Of a stretch of 64,000 nt of DNA, positions 27,494 to 36,159 are shown in pieces; position 1 is the stretch's first letter, and each line of letters begins with the position of its first letter. The notes beneath the pieces are model-generated. The model searched no databases and had not been told where the DNA came from. It was given only the letters and a program-made list of their open reading frames with translations. Made by a program: the position numbers and the translations under genes. The stretch is from contig NZ_JAHLQK010000002.1 in assembly GCF_018919215.1 (NCBI RefSeq), positions 124,001-188,000 of the forward strand, in the 5' to 3' direction. The DNA comes from Alkaliphilus flagellatus (GTDB lineage: Bacteria; Bacillota; Clostridia; Peptostreptococcales; Natronincolaceae).

Positions 27494-27521
27494 TTTACAG
27501 AAAATTTTAAAAACTCTTTTA
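27494..27521 (+). promoter_or_regulatory. sigma operon promoter, matches element A core
   Basis: TGG-TTTACA (27494-27499), 16-nt spacer, CTTTTA (27516-27521) followed by TATAT. Between TGGTT and CTCTTTTATATA the spacing is exactly that of element A copies, which suggests that the sigma factor drives its own operon. The leader hairpin is absent. Confidence 0.65.
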
Positions 27522-27583
27522 TATATTAAAGAAGGTTACAATTAGTTTTACTAAAGAAAAAATAAAATGGGAGGGATCAAAGT

Positions 27584-28111
27584 ATGAATCAATTAGCAGA
27601 AAACTTTTTAAAGAGACAAAAGCTTGATGATGAGTTAAAAAGTAACATGTTACCAGGTAGTTTGCAAGATGAGTTCAATAACTATGCTTTTAAAGTATAT
27701 CTATATGGATATATAAAAAAAACCATAGTTTTCTCTGCAATGCAAATCAAGAAAAAAACTAATCAAATAAGCCAAAGAGAAGAATTGAGCTTAAATATTA
27801 TTGATCCTAATTTCAATGAAGAAAGAATGAACCTCATTGAGTATAGTCAAAATGATTTTTTAGATGATATAACCGAGTTTGTTGTAAAAGATAGCAGCTG
27901 TAGTTATGATGAGATTTCTCATGATAAGAAAATATTAAAGGCTGTTAATACTCTTACAGATAGACAAAAACAAATTTTATATATGTGTGTCATTACAGGG
28001 GAAAGTGACACTTTAGTCGCCAAAAAACTTGGTATTACAAAGCAGGGAGTTAATAAAACAAAGAAGGCTGCATTAAACAAATTAAGAAGAAAGCTATATT
28101 CAAATATATAA
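27584..28111 (+). CDS. sigma factor subunit with region 4 (SigO/UviA-like)
   Basis: 175 aa. The C-terminus is a clear sigma region 4: LTDRQKQILYMCVITGESDT followed by LVAKKLGITKQGVNKTKKAA with the helix-turn-helix for the -35 element. The N-terminal half (DEFNNYAFKVYLYGYIKKTI, then FSAMQIKKK) matches the pattern of SigO/YvrI-like and UviA/TcdR-like proteins but lacks a readable region 2. The gene behind it encodes an 83-aa region-2-like protein. In Bacillus subtilis SigO (about 176 aa) and RsoA (about 79 aa) together form one sigma factor, and the sizes agree. GGGAGGG precedes the ATG. Confidence 0.8.
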   Translation: MNQLAENFLKRQKLDDELKSNMLPGSLQDEFNNYAFKVYLYGYIKKTIVFSAMQIKKKTNQISQREELSLNIIDPNFNEERMNLIEYSQNDFLDDITEFVVKDSSCSYDEISHDKKILKAVNTLTDRQKQILYMCVITGESDTLVAKKLGITKQGVNKTKKAALNKLRRKLYSNI

Positions 28112-28138
28112 AAAAGTTAAATCAGGAGGGAAGGAGAT

Positions 28139-28390
28139 ATGGAAGATAGAGAATTACGGAAAGTTTTTCACAATGCACAAAATGGGGATAAGGATTCTAT
28201 ACAAAAAATACTAGAAATGTTTCAGCCTTTAGTTCATAAAAATAGTTTTATAGATGGAAAGTTTGATGAAGACTGTTTTCAAGAGCTAAATATTAAACTT
28301 ATAAACTGTATAAAGTCTTTTGAGTTTTCCCCTATAGCTATAGAGGATGTACATAAGTCCTTTGAAGAATTACTGTCTCTGAAAGAATAA
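28139..28390 (+). CDS. sigma region 2-like co-subunit (RsoA-like)
   Basis: 83 aa, 27 nt behind the sigma subunit gene with a strong AGGAGGGAAGGAG site. The core MFQPLVHKNSF ... DEDCFQELNIKLINCIKSF follows the pattern of sigma region 2.1-2.2 (core polymerase contact, as in FxPLIxK...EDxxQELxIKLxxxI), also seen in HTH_16/RsoA-type proteins. I infer that it supplies the -10 recognition part for its neighbour. A strong terminator ends the operon. Confidence 0.7.
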   Translation: MEDRELRKVFHNAQNGDKDSIQKILEMFQPLVHKNSFIDGKFDEDCFQELNIKLINCIKSFEFSPIAIEDVHKSFEELLSLKE

Positions 28391-28441
28391 TTAGTTTATA
28401 TTAAGTCATAACTAAAATAATATGATTTTAAGTTTATTAGG

Positions 28442-28483
28442 TTAAAAGCTTCTGTGTTACATATAGAAGCTTTTAATTTTTTA
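28442..28483 (+). terminator. terminator of the split sigma operon (repeat R3, copy 2)
   Basis: TTAAAAGCTTCT and AGAAGCTTTTAA form a 12-bp stem with a T run. Relics of the same sequence at 17690-17765 and 43318-43385 suggest that similar operons once stood there. Confidence 0.85.
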
Positions 28484-28516
28484 TTCAAATATATAAAAAT
28501 TAATCTGCAAAAAAAT

Positions 28517-28600
28517 ATATAAATTGAAATGAAATCGTAATATTTCTATAACAATTTACGACATGTTATTTATTTTAAGTATGCTAGGATTATAATAACA
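28517..28600 (+). repeat. repeat R2, copy 2
   Basis: ATAAATTGAAAT, CGTAATATTTCTATAACAAT, TTACGACA and TATTTTAAGTATG, nearly the same as 43481-43560. CGTAA/TTACG is an internal inverted repeat that could be an operator. 28601-28982 shows no gene. Confidence 0.6.
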
Positions 28601-28982
28601 AAACGAATGTAGTTATAGTATAGTTAGGAAAGGGTATATGCCCATTATAACAATTTTATATGTTTGGGTTTCTAGATTTTTTTGAGAATATTGACTTAGG
28701 TTCAATAACCTTATTTAGGTTTATTTATGAAGTATATACCAATTTATAGATCTTTTCAGTGCTTGGATTGCTAGAATTTTGTGTATAATATATTTTAAAA
28801 TAAGAAAGAGTGTATAAGTATTTTTATTAGCGCATCTAGGAGGTTATTGTCATAAAATATTATATGATATAGCTATGTTTATATGAAAAACTGATTACAC
28901 AAAACATTAGACTAGAGTCTTCGGTACATAATGACTTTCAATATTTAGATCTTCTCAATATACTGTTTCTGGAGGAATATAT

Positions 28983-29357
28983 ATGACTAAATCAAAGTCA
29001 TTAAAATATATGATAATAGCAATACTGAGCTTACTGATAATATATTATCATAACAAATTAATTTTAATGGATAATAAAGCTTATGAATTGCTAGACAGTG
29101 ATATAAGGTTAAATTATAATATTTTTCATCCATTAGCAGTTTTAATTATAACGATAAGTTATAGTATATACAATAATATAAGTACAAGATACAATAAAAT
29201 TACTTATTTAATATATATCTGTTTAACATTGATTATAATTATTGGTGCTTGGACTAAAGGTTGGAGTTATTTTGTATTAACACTACTTATTTTAGGAATT
29301 TATGCTACAACTTTAAATGGTAAGATTAAAGATTATATTAATTTAGATAAAGAATAA
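28983..29357 (+). CDS. small polytopic membrane protein
   Basis: 124 aa with four hydrophobic segments and little else; no family recognised. GGAGG lies 8 nt before the ATG. Its last 26 codons have a decayed homologue at 44822-44902 (LTLLILGI ... LN-K-I-YI-L), so the gene belongs to the duplicated module around the split sigma factor. An accessory or immunity-type role is possible but unproven. Confidence 0.55.
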   Translation: MTKSKSLKYMIIAILSLLIIYYHNKLILMDNKAYELLDSDIRLNYNIFHPLAVLIITISYSIYNNISTRYNKITYLIYICLTLIIIIGAWTKGWSYFVLTLLILGIYATTLNGKIKDYINLDKE

Positions 29358-29526
29358 ATTATGAATATCCCTAAGTGATTATGATCATTCTTTCTATTGA
29401 TTATTTCTTATAGAAGATAAATATTATACTTGAAATGAACGATTTTTTCATTCGTAATTTTATTTAATAGCGTATTTTGGAACAAAGTAAATTTTACGAT
29501 ACAATTGTAAAAAGGAGGATATACTT

Positions 29527-29748
29527 ATGGATATAATATTTGGTACATTAGTTTACTTGATTTTTTTAGGTGTTTTAATTTATAGCATTGTTAATCCTAG
29601 AAAAACTTTTATGTTGGGAAGAAGATGGCAGTATAAGAATGATATTGAACCGAGTGAAGAGGCATTATTTATACATCGCTTAATTCCGGTAATTATATTG
29701 ATATTCTTAACTTTTATTTTTATAACTTCACTAATTTATCAATTATAA
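29527..29748 (+). CDS. small membrane protein, DUF6199-like
   Basis: 73 aa: an N-terminal membrane helix, the segment NPRKTFMLGRRWQYKNDIEPSEE, then a second helix. The pattern NP ... W-x-YK ... EPS is what I recall of DUF6199 proteins. AAAGGAGG precedes the ATG. It converges on E30, repeating the partner-effector arrangement of this region. Confidence 0.55.
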   Translation: MDIIFGTLVYLIFLGVLIYSIVNPRKTFMLGRRWQYKNDIEPSEEALFIHRLIPVIILIFLTFIFITSLIYQL

Positions 29749-29848
29749 TTAAGTAAAAAATATTAGTTAAAAAATTGCATCTTTATTATTTATTAATTTA
29801 AGATAAGAATATATTCTATATATAAGATAAAATAAAGTTTAATAATAA

Positions 29849-29886
29849 AATAAACTGACCATTAAAAATGTGTCAGTTTATTCTAT
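29849..29886. terminator. terminator between convergent genes
   Basis: AATAAACTGAC pairs with GTCAGTTTATT; the minus strand continues T-rich, so it mainly serves E30. Confidence 0.65.
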
Positions 29887-29900
29887 TATCTACTATTTGA

Positions 29901-30314
29901 TTATTCTATTTCCATCCATACACCATTTGATAAGTATGCAGTAGGCATAACGGCTTGAAAAATTTCTACGTTATCTTTCTTTAATACAGCAATTCTTACT
30001 TTACATTCAGTATACCCATTACGTGACATTATTGTTTCTATTCTCAACATATCATAATGGCCATTTTTCATTATGGAATTAGAGTTTGGAACGTCTGATA
30101 AAGTTTGAAAAACTAATCCTGCAACTAAATTAGCTATAACAACACTTACTGGAGCAGTGACCCACAATCCTATGCCTGTTATACCTCCTGCTATAATTCT
30201 GTTTGCTAACGATGTTTGCGTAGAATGTTGAAATAAACATTCCTCCATACCTCTGTTAATATCTCTTACCTGTTTTAATGTATAGTGTCTGTTTACAACA
30301 TATTCACTTGTCAT
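29901..30314 (-). CDS. E30, small protein of the regulon
   Basis: 137 aa, same layout as E26 and E44: charged N-terminal helix, hydrophobic Gly/Ala-rich middle (IIAGGITGIGLWVTAPVSVV then IANLVAGLV), hydrophilic bridge with a KNG motif, and a beta-rich tail ending YLSNGVWMEIE, comparable to VKVGGYWIPM of E44. No signal peptide and no known family. AAAGGGAGG precedes the ATG, 41 nt after element A copy 5. Possible bacteriocin or membrane-active effector. Confidence 0.55.
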   Translation of the reverse strand: MTSEYVVNRHYTLKQVRDINRGMEECLFQHSTQTSLANRIIAGGITGIGLWVTAPVSVVIANLVAGLVFQTLSDVPNSNSIMKNGHYDMLRIETIMSRNGYTECKVRIAVLKKDNVEIFQAVMPTAYLSNGVWMEIE

Positions 30315-30355
30315 TTTTATTTCCTCCCTTTATAATATATATTTTTTTATTTTGC

Positions 30356-30428
30356 AAGACTCTCTTTATTGGCCAACTTATTTCGTCTTATACTATATAA
30401 AAGAGATTTAAGTAAAAAATAATCAACC
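30356..30428 (-). promoter_or_regulatory. regulon element A, copy 5 (E30 promoter)
   Basis: Minus strand TTGATT (30421-30426), 17-nt spacer (one more than the others), CTTTTA (30398-30403), leader hairpin with GTTGGCCAAT core and AAGAC/GTCTT ends. Confidence 0.78.
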
Positions 30429-30524
30429 ATTTTAAAAAATTAATATATATTTTTTTCATTAAGTTTTAAAAAATAGAAAAATAGCAATCATTGACATAGG
30501 CATAGACATATGACAATACTTTGA

Positions 30525-30539
30525 TGATAATGAGTATCA
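30525..30539. promoter_or_regulatory. orphan Fur-box-like operator
   Basis: TGATAAT-G-AGTATCA fits the 7-1-7 Fur box with one mismatch. TTGACA at 30491-30496 may be a -35. The gene it served seems to have been lost; only AT-rich DNA and an IS110 fragment follow. Confidence 0.35.
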
Positions 30540-30707
30540 TTACGTGTTGCGATTTAAAATTGTTAACAATAAGAATACATATTTAGCAATCTGGTAGTAT
30601 GTCAAGAAAAGATTTTTAAAGAAATCAAACAAAACTTTTAAAAGAGGGTAACTTTAATATAACCTATGATTTTTCAAGAAAAAAATAGGCTTAGAAAGAA
30701 AAATATT

Positions 30708-31077
30708 TTATTGAATGTCTCCAACTTTATTGCTGTAGTAGATTTGATTTTTAGTCAGCAAGCTAAAAATCAGACGTACTAATTTACGTGATGTAAGTGC
30801 AAGTGCTCTTTTATGACAGTGAGTAGTAACCTCACCGTACTTCTTGCTATAGAAATCCTTGAATTCAGGAATATAGTTCTTAACGCTATTAGCAGCTTCT
30901 ATTAGGTAATACCTAAGGTACTTGTTACCAGTCTTAGTCATTCTAGTGGTATCAGCTGAATAGTTACCAGATTAGTTAGTTCTCCAAGTAAGACCAGCAT
31001 ATTTAGCTAATGCATCATGAGAGCCAAATTTTCCTTTGCTAATTATTCTATAGTTACATTTTAGCCTTAGGATATCT
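30708..31077 (-). pseudogene. IS110 family transposase, C-terminal fragment
   Basis: The minus strand reads KGKFGSHDALAKYAGLTWRT then a TAA stop, then SADTTRMTKTGNKYLRYYLI and EAANSVKN. This is the C-terminal Transposase_20 part of IS110/IS1111 elements, with an in-frame stop near 30975 and no N-terminus. Dead relic. Confidence 0.85.
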
Positions 31078-31146
31078 TAATTAACAATAAAAAAATAAAT
31101 ATGCTTAGACAATGGTTCTAAACATATTATACGAGGAGGTATAAGG

Positions 31147-31230
31147 ATGAAAAATAAACAATTAGATATATTAGTAGAAATTAAAAACTATATTGATAAG
31201 AATCAATTTAGTCCAACAATTATATTATGA
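31147..31230 (+). pseudogene. LexA-like N-terminal fragment
   Basis: Behind AGGAGG the ORF reads MKNKQLDILVEIKNYIDKNQ then FSPTIIL-stop, like the first helix-turn-helix of LexA-type repressors (YIxxNGxSPTIREI), cut at the second helix. 31231-31619 has another short tail (KVEKSYTEVPRDEVKLDNV-stop) and no intact gene. Confidence 0.45.
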
Positions 31231-31619
31231 CGATAAACAGATTATATTTTCTAAGGTTGAAAAGAGCTATACAGAAGTTCCTAGGGATGAAGTTAAGCTG
31301 GATAATGTATAGTTAAGGAAAGTCGAATAAAGTTGAAGGTTTTTATAGGTTTTTGTAGAAAAATATAGTTACCAACAAGATAAAAATGTGTAATTATTTT
31401 TGAATAAGAAGTAGGGGAAAGTTCATGAGAGCACTGGGTATTTGTAATATATCTTTACTTCCAATATTTTTGCTATTTCAGGAATTATCCTATATTTCAT
31501 CATTAAGTTGGCTGTAATAAAAGAATTAAACAAAGATAAAGTCCCTTAAATAATAATTTTTGAAATTGTTGATATATTATAAAAATTATAAACATAAAAA
31601 AGAGAAAAAGGGTGAAGAT

Positions 31620-33374
31620 ATGAATTTTGATTTATTTTCAATTCAGGATATCGTTCAGAAATATGCAGATGTAATCGCACAGGTGTCCGGCGTAGATGTA
31701 GAGGTAGTGGATAAAAAATTATACCGTGTAGCCGGTACAGGCCTTTATGCAGAAGATGTAAATCAGGACATGTCCTCTGAGGGCTATGTGTATAAGCATA
31801 TTTTAAATACCGGAGAAATAAGGGCTATTCATAATCCCGGAGAGGATTTTTTGTGTTTTAACTGCCCAAGCCGAAGTAATTGTCAGGAAACCATAGAGAT
31901 TTCCATGCCAATCAAGGTTCATGAAGAGATCATAGGAATTATTGGACTTGTAGGAAGCAATAAGGACCAAAGGGATTTGATTTTACAAAATGAGAAGCTT
32001 TACCTTGAGTTTATTAATCAAATAGCGTATTTTATTGCCGCCAAGGCCTTAGAACAGAAGGAAAAAGAAAGTAAATTATCTATAATAGCTACCTTAGACA
32101 GTGTAATTGATCATATGGAGCAGGGTGTATTGATAATGGGAAAAGGCAATATCATAACAAGAGGAAACGAGAGCGCCAAGAAGCAGTTGGGCATATCCAC
32201 AGTGAAAGGCAAGACCGTGGAAATCATTTATACCGGTGATGAGCTGAACAATACCTCGGAATACAAGATGATAATAGACAATAAAGAGATATTTATTATG
32301 GGAGAGGTGTACCCCTTAGAGCTAAGAGATTACCAGTATACCAGCATACTTATCTTTAAGAATATTAAAACTATACATTCTGATCTGTACGAAATGACGG
32401 CTACACTAAAAACTGTAGATGCGAAAAATATTATCGGCAGCAGTGAAGCAACAAAAAGATTAAAAAGAAATATAATGAAGGTAGCCGGCTCAAATTCAAC
32501 AGTACTGATTACAGGAGAAAGCGGAACTGGTAAGGAAATGGTGGCCACCGCCATATGGAGAGAAAGTGACAGAAGGAATCAGAAATTTGTTGCTGTTAAC
32601 TGTGCCGCTATCCCTGAATCACTACTGGAAAGCGAGCTTTTCGGATATGTTAAAGGAGCCTTCAGTGGAGCGGACCCAAAGGGAAGAATAGGAAAGTTCG
32701 AGCTTGCAAATCAGGGGATAATATTTTTAGATGAAATAGGAGACATGCCTATATATCTTCAAGCCAAGCTGTTAAGAGTACTACAAGAAAGGACAATTAC
32801 CCGTATTGGTTCTAACCAGGTGATACCTATAGATGTTCGGGTTATAGCGGCTACTAATAAGGATCTTAAAGCTATGATAGAGACAAAAAAGTTCCGAGAA
32901 GATCTGTATTATAGACTGAATGTTATACCTCTCAGTATTAAACCCCTCAGAGAAAGAAGAGAGGATATTGAAGAACTTACGAATTATTTCATCAAAAGAT
33001 ATAGCCGCTTGCTTAATAAGTTTTACATCTATATTGAAAGAAGTACTATGGAGTTGTTAAAGAACCATATGTGGAGAGGAAACGTAAGAGAGCTGGAAAA
33101 TACCGTTGAATTCATGGTTAATATGATGGAAAGCGACGGAGTATTAAATGATAAAACCCTTTCGGTGGATTTTTTTAAGGATGTTTCCACAGAGATTATA
33201 ATCAATAATAACTCTGATACAATAACACCCCTTAAGGAACTGGAGCTTAGGGAAATACAGAAGGCCTTAAGTATTTTTGGGGATACAACGGAAGGAAAAA
33301 GAAAGGCAGCGGTGAGCCTGGGCATTAGCTTAACCACCTTTTACAGAAGACTGGAGGAAGTATTGAAGAAATGA
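31620..33374 (+). CDS. sigma-54-dependent transcriptional activator
   Basis: 584-aa enhancer-binding protein. An N-terminal sensor domain (about 20-165, CdaR/GAF-like) contains three cysteines in CFNCPSRSNCQE. A PAS-like part (about 180-270) follows, then the AAA+ domain with GESGTGKE, the sigma-54 contact loop as GAFSGA (a variant of GAFTGA), LDEIGDMP and RLNVIPL, and a Fis-type helix-turn-helix at the end (SLGISLTTFYRRL). The ATG at 31620 fits GGGTGA upstream better than the TTG at 31560. It probably activates the -24/-12 promoter at 33611 and the operon behind it. Confidence 0.9.
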   Translation: MNFDLFSIQDIVQKYADVIAQVSGVDVEVVDKKLYRVAGTGLYAEDVNQDMSSEGYVYKHILNTGEIRAIHNPGEDFLCFNCPSRSNCQETIEISMPIKVHEEIIGIIGLVGSNKDQRDLILQNEKLYLEFINQIAYFIAAKALEQKEKESKLSIIATLDSVIDHMEQGVLIMGKGNIITRGNESAKKQLGISTVKGKTVEIIYTGDELNNTSEYKMIIDNKEIFIMGEVYPLELRDYQYTSILIFKNIKTIHSDLYEMTATLKTVDAKNIIGSSEATKRLKRNIMKVAGSNSTVLITGESGTGKEMVATAIWRESDRRNQKFVAVNCAAIPESLLESELFGYVKGAFSGADPKGRIGKFELANQGIIFLDEIGDMPIYLQAKLLRVLQERTITRIGSNQVIPIDVRVIAATNKDLKAMIETKKFREDLYYRLNVIPLSIKPLRERREDIEELTNYFIKRYSRLLNKFYIYIERSTMELLKNHMWRGNVRELENTVEFMVNMMESDGVLNDKTLSVDFFKDVSTEIIINNNSDTITPLKELELREIQKALSIFGDTTEGKRKAAVSLGISLTTFYRRLEEVLKK

Positions 33375-33384
33375 AATTATTTTC

Positions 33385-33444
33385 AAAATGAAAATTCAAT
33401 TTTAAAAATGAAAATTCAATTTTAAAAATGAAAAACAATTTAAG
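33385..33444 (+). repeat. three tandem 20-bp repeats, candidate enhancer (UAS)
   Basis: AAAATGAAAATTCAATTTTA is present twice exactly (33385-33404, 33405-33424) and a third time in altered form (33425-33444). The 20-bp period is about two helical turns. It lies about 170 bp before the sigma-54 promoter, where activators of this class bind. Confidence 0.65.
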
Positions 33445-33486
33445 TAAAATATGTTATTAAATGTAATTGCATTTAAGGGTTAACTT

Positions 33487-33530
33487 AGACGTTTATTAGC
33501 TGGGCTTGTAAGCGTCTTTTTTATTTATTT
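33487..33530 (+). terminator. terminator of the activator gene
   Basis: AGACGTTT and AAGCGTCT pair around a 16-nt loop, followed by six T residues. Confidence 0.65.
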
Positions 33531-33610
33531 GGCTTATATCCTTTGAAATATGCACTTTCTGAAACCAGCTATGTAAATGCCATCAAAAAAAATAGTCTTT
33601 TTTTTAAATC

Positions 33611-33628
33611 TCGGCACGAAAATTGCTC
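33611..33628 (+). promoter_or_regulatory. sigma-54 (-24/-12) promoter
   Basis: CGGCACG-AAAA-TTGCT. The GG (33613-33614) and GC (33625-33626) are 12 bp apart as required. It precedes the diaminopropionate operon by about 75 bp. Confidence 0.88.
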
Positions 33629-33700
33629 AATATTAAAGTGACAGTAACTAATAAGAAAAAGCTATTAATACTGACAAAATGATAGAAGGAGGACGGAACG

Positions 33701-34921
33701 ATGAAAGAAACCTTTAAGATGGTACAATTTGAACGTAAAAAAGGACAGAAATATCCTTTAGGTTTTTTTAACATTGATATAGTTAAGGAGGTGAAGAGCT
33801 TCCACGAAAGCTTTCCGGTTTATAACGAAACACCTTTAAGAAATATGGAGAATTTAGCTAAAGAATTAGGGTTAGGAGACATATATGTAAAGGATGAATC
33901 CTATAGATTCGGATTAAATGCTTTTAAGGTGCTAGGCGGCAGCTTTGCTTTAGGAAATTATTTAGCTAAGAGACTTAACAGCAGTATAGCAGAAATGCCA
34001 TATGAGAAATTAATCTCTGAAGAAGTGAGAAAAAAACTTGGAGATATAGTTTTTGTTACTGCCACCGACGGTAATCATGGAAGAGGAGTAGCCTGGACAG
34101 CAAAACAGCTAAAACAGCACTCTGTGGTATATATGCCAAAGGGCAGTGCTAAGGAAAGGCTGGACAACATTATTGCAGAAGGAGCAGAAGCTTCAATAAC
34201 CGATTTAAACTATGACGAAGCAGTACGTTTAGCAAACAGCATGGCTGAAGAAAAGGGTTGGGTAATGGTACAGGATACAGCCTGGGAGGGCTATGAAGAC
34301 ATTCCTACCTGGATTATTCAGGGCTACAGCACCATGGGCTATGAGGCTTATGAACAGTTAAAGAGGCTTGGAGAGGAGAAGCCAACACATATTTTCCTTC
34401 AGGCAGGGGTAGGTTCCATGGCCGGTGCTATCACAGGTTTATTCTCAGCTATTTATGGTGAAGATAGACCGATTATAACTATAGTGGAGCCTAATAAAGC
34501 TGATTGTATTTACAGAACAGCAGAGGCCGATGACGGAAAGCTACGTTTTGTAACAGGTGATATGAATACTATAATGGCAGGTCTTGCCTGCGGTGAGCCA
34601 TGTACCATAGGCTGGAATATTCTTAAGGATTATGCGGATAACTTTATATCTTGCCCAGACTATACAGCTGCAGAAGGTATGAGAATTTTAGGAAATCCAC
34701 CTAAAGGAGATGAAAGGGTCATTTCTGGTGAAAGCGGAGCTGCTACCTTAGGCTGTGTAGCTGAAATAATGACTAACAATAACCTGGCTTGGATGAGAGA
34801 AAAGCTTAAGTTAGATGAAAACTCAAGGGTGCTGTTTTTTAGCACAGAGGGAGATACAGACAAAGAAAATTATATAGATATTGTTTGGAATGGAAAATAT
34901 TCAAGCTATGAGAAAAGATAA
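33701..34921 (+). CDS. dpaL: diaminopropionate ammonia-lyase
   Basis: PLP-dependent fold-type II lyase of 406 aa that splits 2,3-diaminopropionate into pyruvate and ammonia (E. coli YgeX type). The PLP lysine is in SYRFGLNAFKVLGGSF, the phosphate loop is in GVGSMAGAITG, and ATDGNHGRGVAW is typical. AGAAGGAGG precedes the ATG. It is the first gene of a sigma-54-dependent operon with ygeY-like, symporter, deacylase and ridA-like genes; the ygeX-ygeY pairing is also found in E. coli. Confidence 0.92.
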   Translation: MKETFKMVQFERKKGQKYPLGFFNIDIVKEVKSFHESFPVYNETPLRNMENLAKELGLGDIYVKDESYRFGLNAFKVLGGSFALGNYLAKRLNSSIAEMPYEKLISEEVRKKLGDIVFVTATDGNHGRGVAWTAKQLKQHSVVYMPKGSAKERLDNIIAEGAEASITDLNYDEAVRLANSMAEEKGWVMVQDTAWEGYEDIPTWIIQGYSTMGYEAYEQLKRLGEEKPTHIFLQAGVGSMAGAITGLFSAIYGEDRPIITIVEPNKADCIYRTAEADDGKLRFVTGDMNTIMAGLACGEPCTIGWNILKDYADNFISCPDYTAAEGMRILGNPPKGDERVISGESGAATLGCVAEIMTNNNLAWMREKLKLDENSRVLFFSTEGDTDKENYIDIVWNGKYSSYEKR

Positions 34922-34940
34922 ATATTAAGAGGTGATAAAA

Positions 34941-36125
34941 ATGTTGAGTAAAGAAAGAGAAGAAAAGGTTATAGCTTTATGTCAGGAGCTTATAAGAGCT
35001 CAAAGCTATTCAGGACAAGAGGATAAGGTTGCTAATGCATTGAAAAGAAATTTCGAGGCCCTGGGCTTTGATGACGTAATAATAGATGGATATGGAAACA
35101 TCATAGGCCATATAAAAGGAAATAAGCCTGGCAAAAAAATACTCTTTGATGGTCATATAGATACAGTTCCCGTAACAAACCCTGATGAATGGACCTATTC
35201 ACCCTTCGGAGGAGAGATTCACCATGAAAGAATTTACGGAAGAGGCAGCTCAGACATGAAGGGGGCTGTGGCTGCAATGGTTTGTGCCGCAGCAAACTTT
35301 GCAAAGGACTGCAATAGAGATTTTGCTGGAGATATTTATGTAGCAGGAGTGGTTCATGAGGAATGCTTTGAAGGTGTTGCCGCAAGATCAATAAGTGAAA
35401 GAGTAAAGCCCGACTATGTAGTTATAGGTGAAGCATCTGAGCTTAATATTAAAATTGGGCAGAGAGGTAGAGGAGAAATAATAATCGAAACCTTCGGAAA
35501 GCCCTGCCATTCGGCAAATCCTGAAAAAGGTATCAATGCAGTATATAAAATGGCTCATGTAATCGAAGCTATAAGAACCTTAAAGCCAACACACCATGAG
35601 GTTTTAGGAGATGGTATTCTAGAGCTTACAGATATTAAGTCAAGTCCTTATCCTGGAGCGTCAGTAGTACCTGAGTACTGTAGAGCTACATATGACAGAA
35701 GACTTTTAGTAGGAGAAACAAAAGAAAGTGTATTGGCACCTATAACAGAACTTCTTGAAGAGATGATGAAAAAGGATCCTCAGCTTAAGGTTAAGGCTTC
35801 CTATTCTATAGGAAAGGAAATGTGCTATACTGGCAATGAAATTGAGGGAGAGAGATTCTTCCCGGGCTGGCTCTATGATGAAAGGGAAGAATTTGTTCAA
35901 GTTGTTTACGCTGAAATAAAGGCTATGGGTTTTAATCCTTCCATTACTGAATATAATTTCTGCACCAATGGCAGTCACTATGCAGGAGAGGCTAACATCA
36001 AGACTCTTGGTATAGGGCCTTCAAAAGAAAATCTAGCACATACAGTAAATGAGTACATTGAAATTGAGCAGCTAACTTCAGTAACTCAGTGCTATTACGG
36101 AGTTATGAAGGCATTACTTAAATAA
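34941..36125 (+). CDS. ygeY: YgeY-type M20 family hydrolase
   Basis: Zinc peptidase/deacylase of the M20 (ArgE/DapE) clan, about 394 aa. Metal motifs are FDGHIDTVP (His, Asp), GRGSSDMKG (bridging Asp), VHEECFEG (catalytic Glu and ligand) and GEASE; the closing His is in GPSKENLAHTVNE. The YgeY group is often linked to selenium-dependent purine or amino-acid fermentation genes. The ATG at 34941 follows AGAGGTG; a GTG at 34932 is inside that site. Probably hydrolyses an N-acyl or N-carbamoyl substrate within this pathway. Confidence 0.88.
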   Translation: MLSKEREEKVIALCQELIRAQSYSGQEDKVANALKRNFEALGFDDVIIDGYGNIIGHIKGNKPGKKILFDGHIDTVPVTNPDEWTYSPFGGEIHHERIYGRGSSDMKGAVAAMVCAAANFAKDCNRDFAGDIYVAGVVHEECFEGVAARSISERVKPDYVVIGEASELNIKIGQRGRGEIIIETFGKPCHSANPEKGINAVYKMAHVIEAIRTLKPTHHEVLGDGILELTDIKSSPYPGASVVPEYCRATYDRRLLVGETKESVLAPITELLEEMMKKDPQLKVKASYSIGKEMCYTGNEIEGERFFPGWLYDEREEFVQVVYAEIKAMGFNPSITEYNFCTNGSHYAGEANIKTLGIGPSKENLAHTVNEYIEIEQLTSVTQCYYGVMKALLK

Positions 36126-36159
36126 AAGTAAAAAAAGAGAATAAACAGGAGGGATTAAT

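Noticed and set aside
27221-28600. Spo0A boxes in repeat R2
   Set aside because: Only one copy (43.5 kb) comes close (TACGACAAA, one mismatch to TTCGACAAA); the others do not, so the reading is not supported.
13245-31077. A complete prophage (amidase plus holin-like gene)
   Set aside because: No integrase, terminase, portal, capsid or tail gene is present; holin-like and amidase genes are dispersed and share promoters with small effector genes instead.
33385-33444. Short CRISPR-like array
   Set aside because: The 20-bp units are directly adjacent without spacers and contain no cas genes nearby; tandem enhancer repeats fit better.
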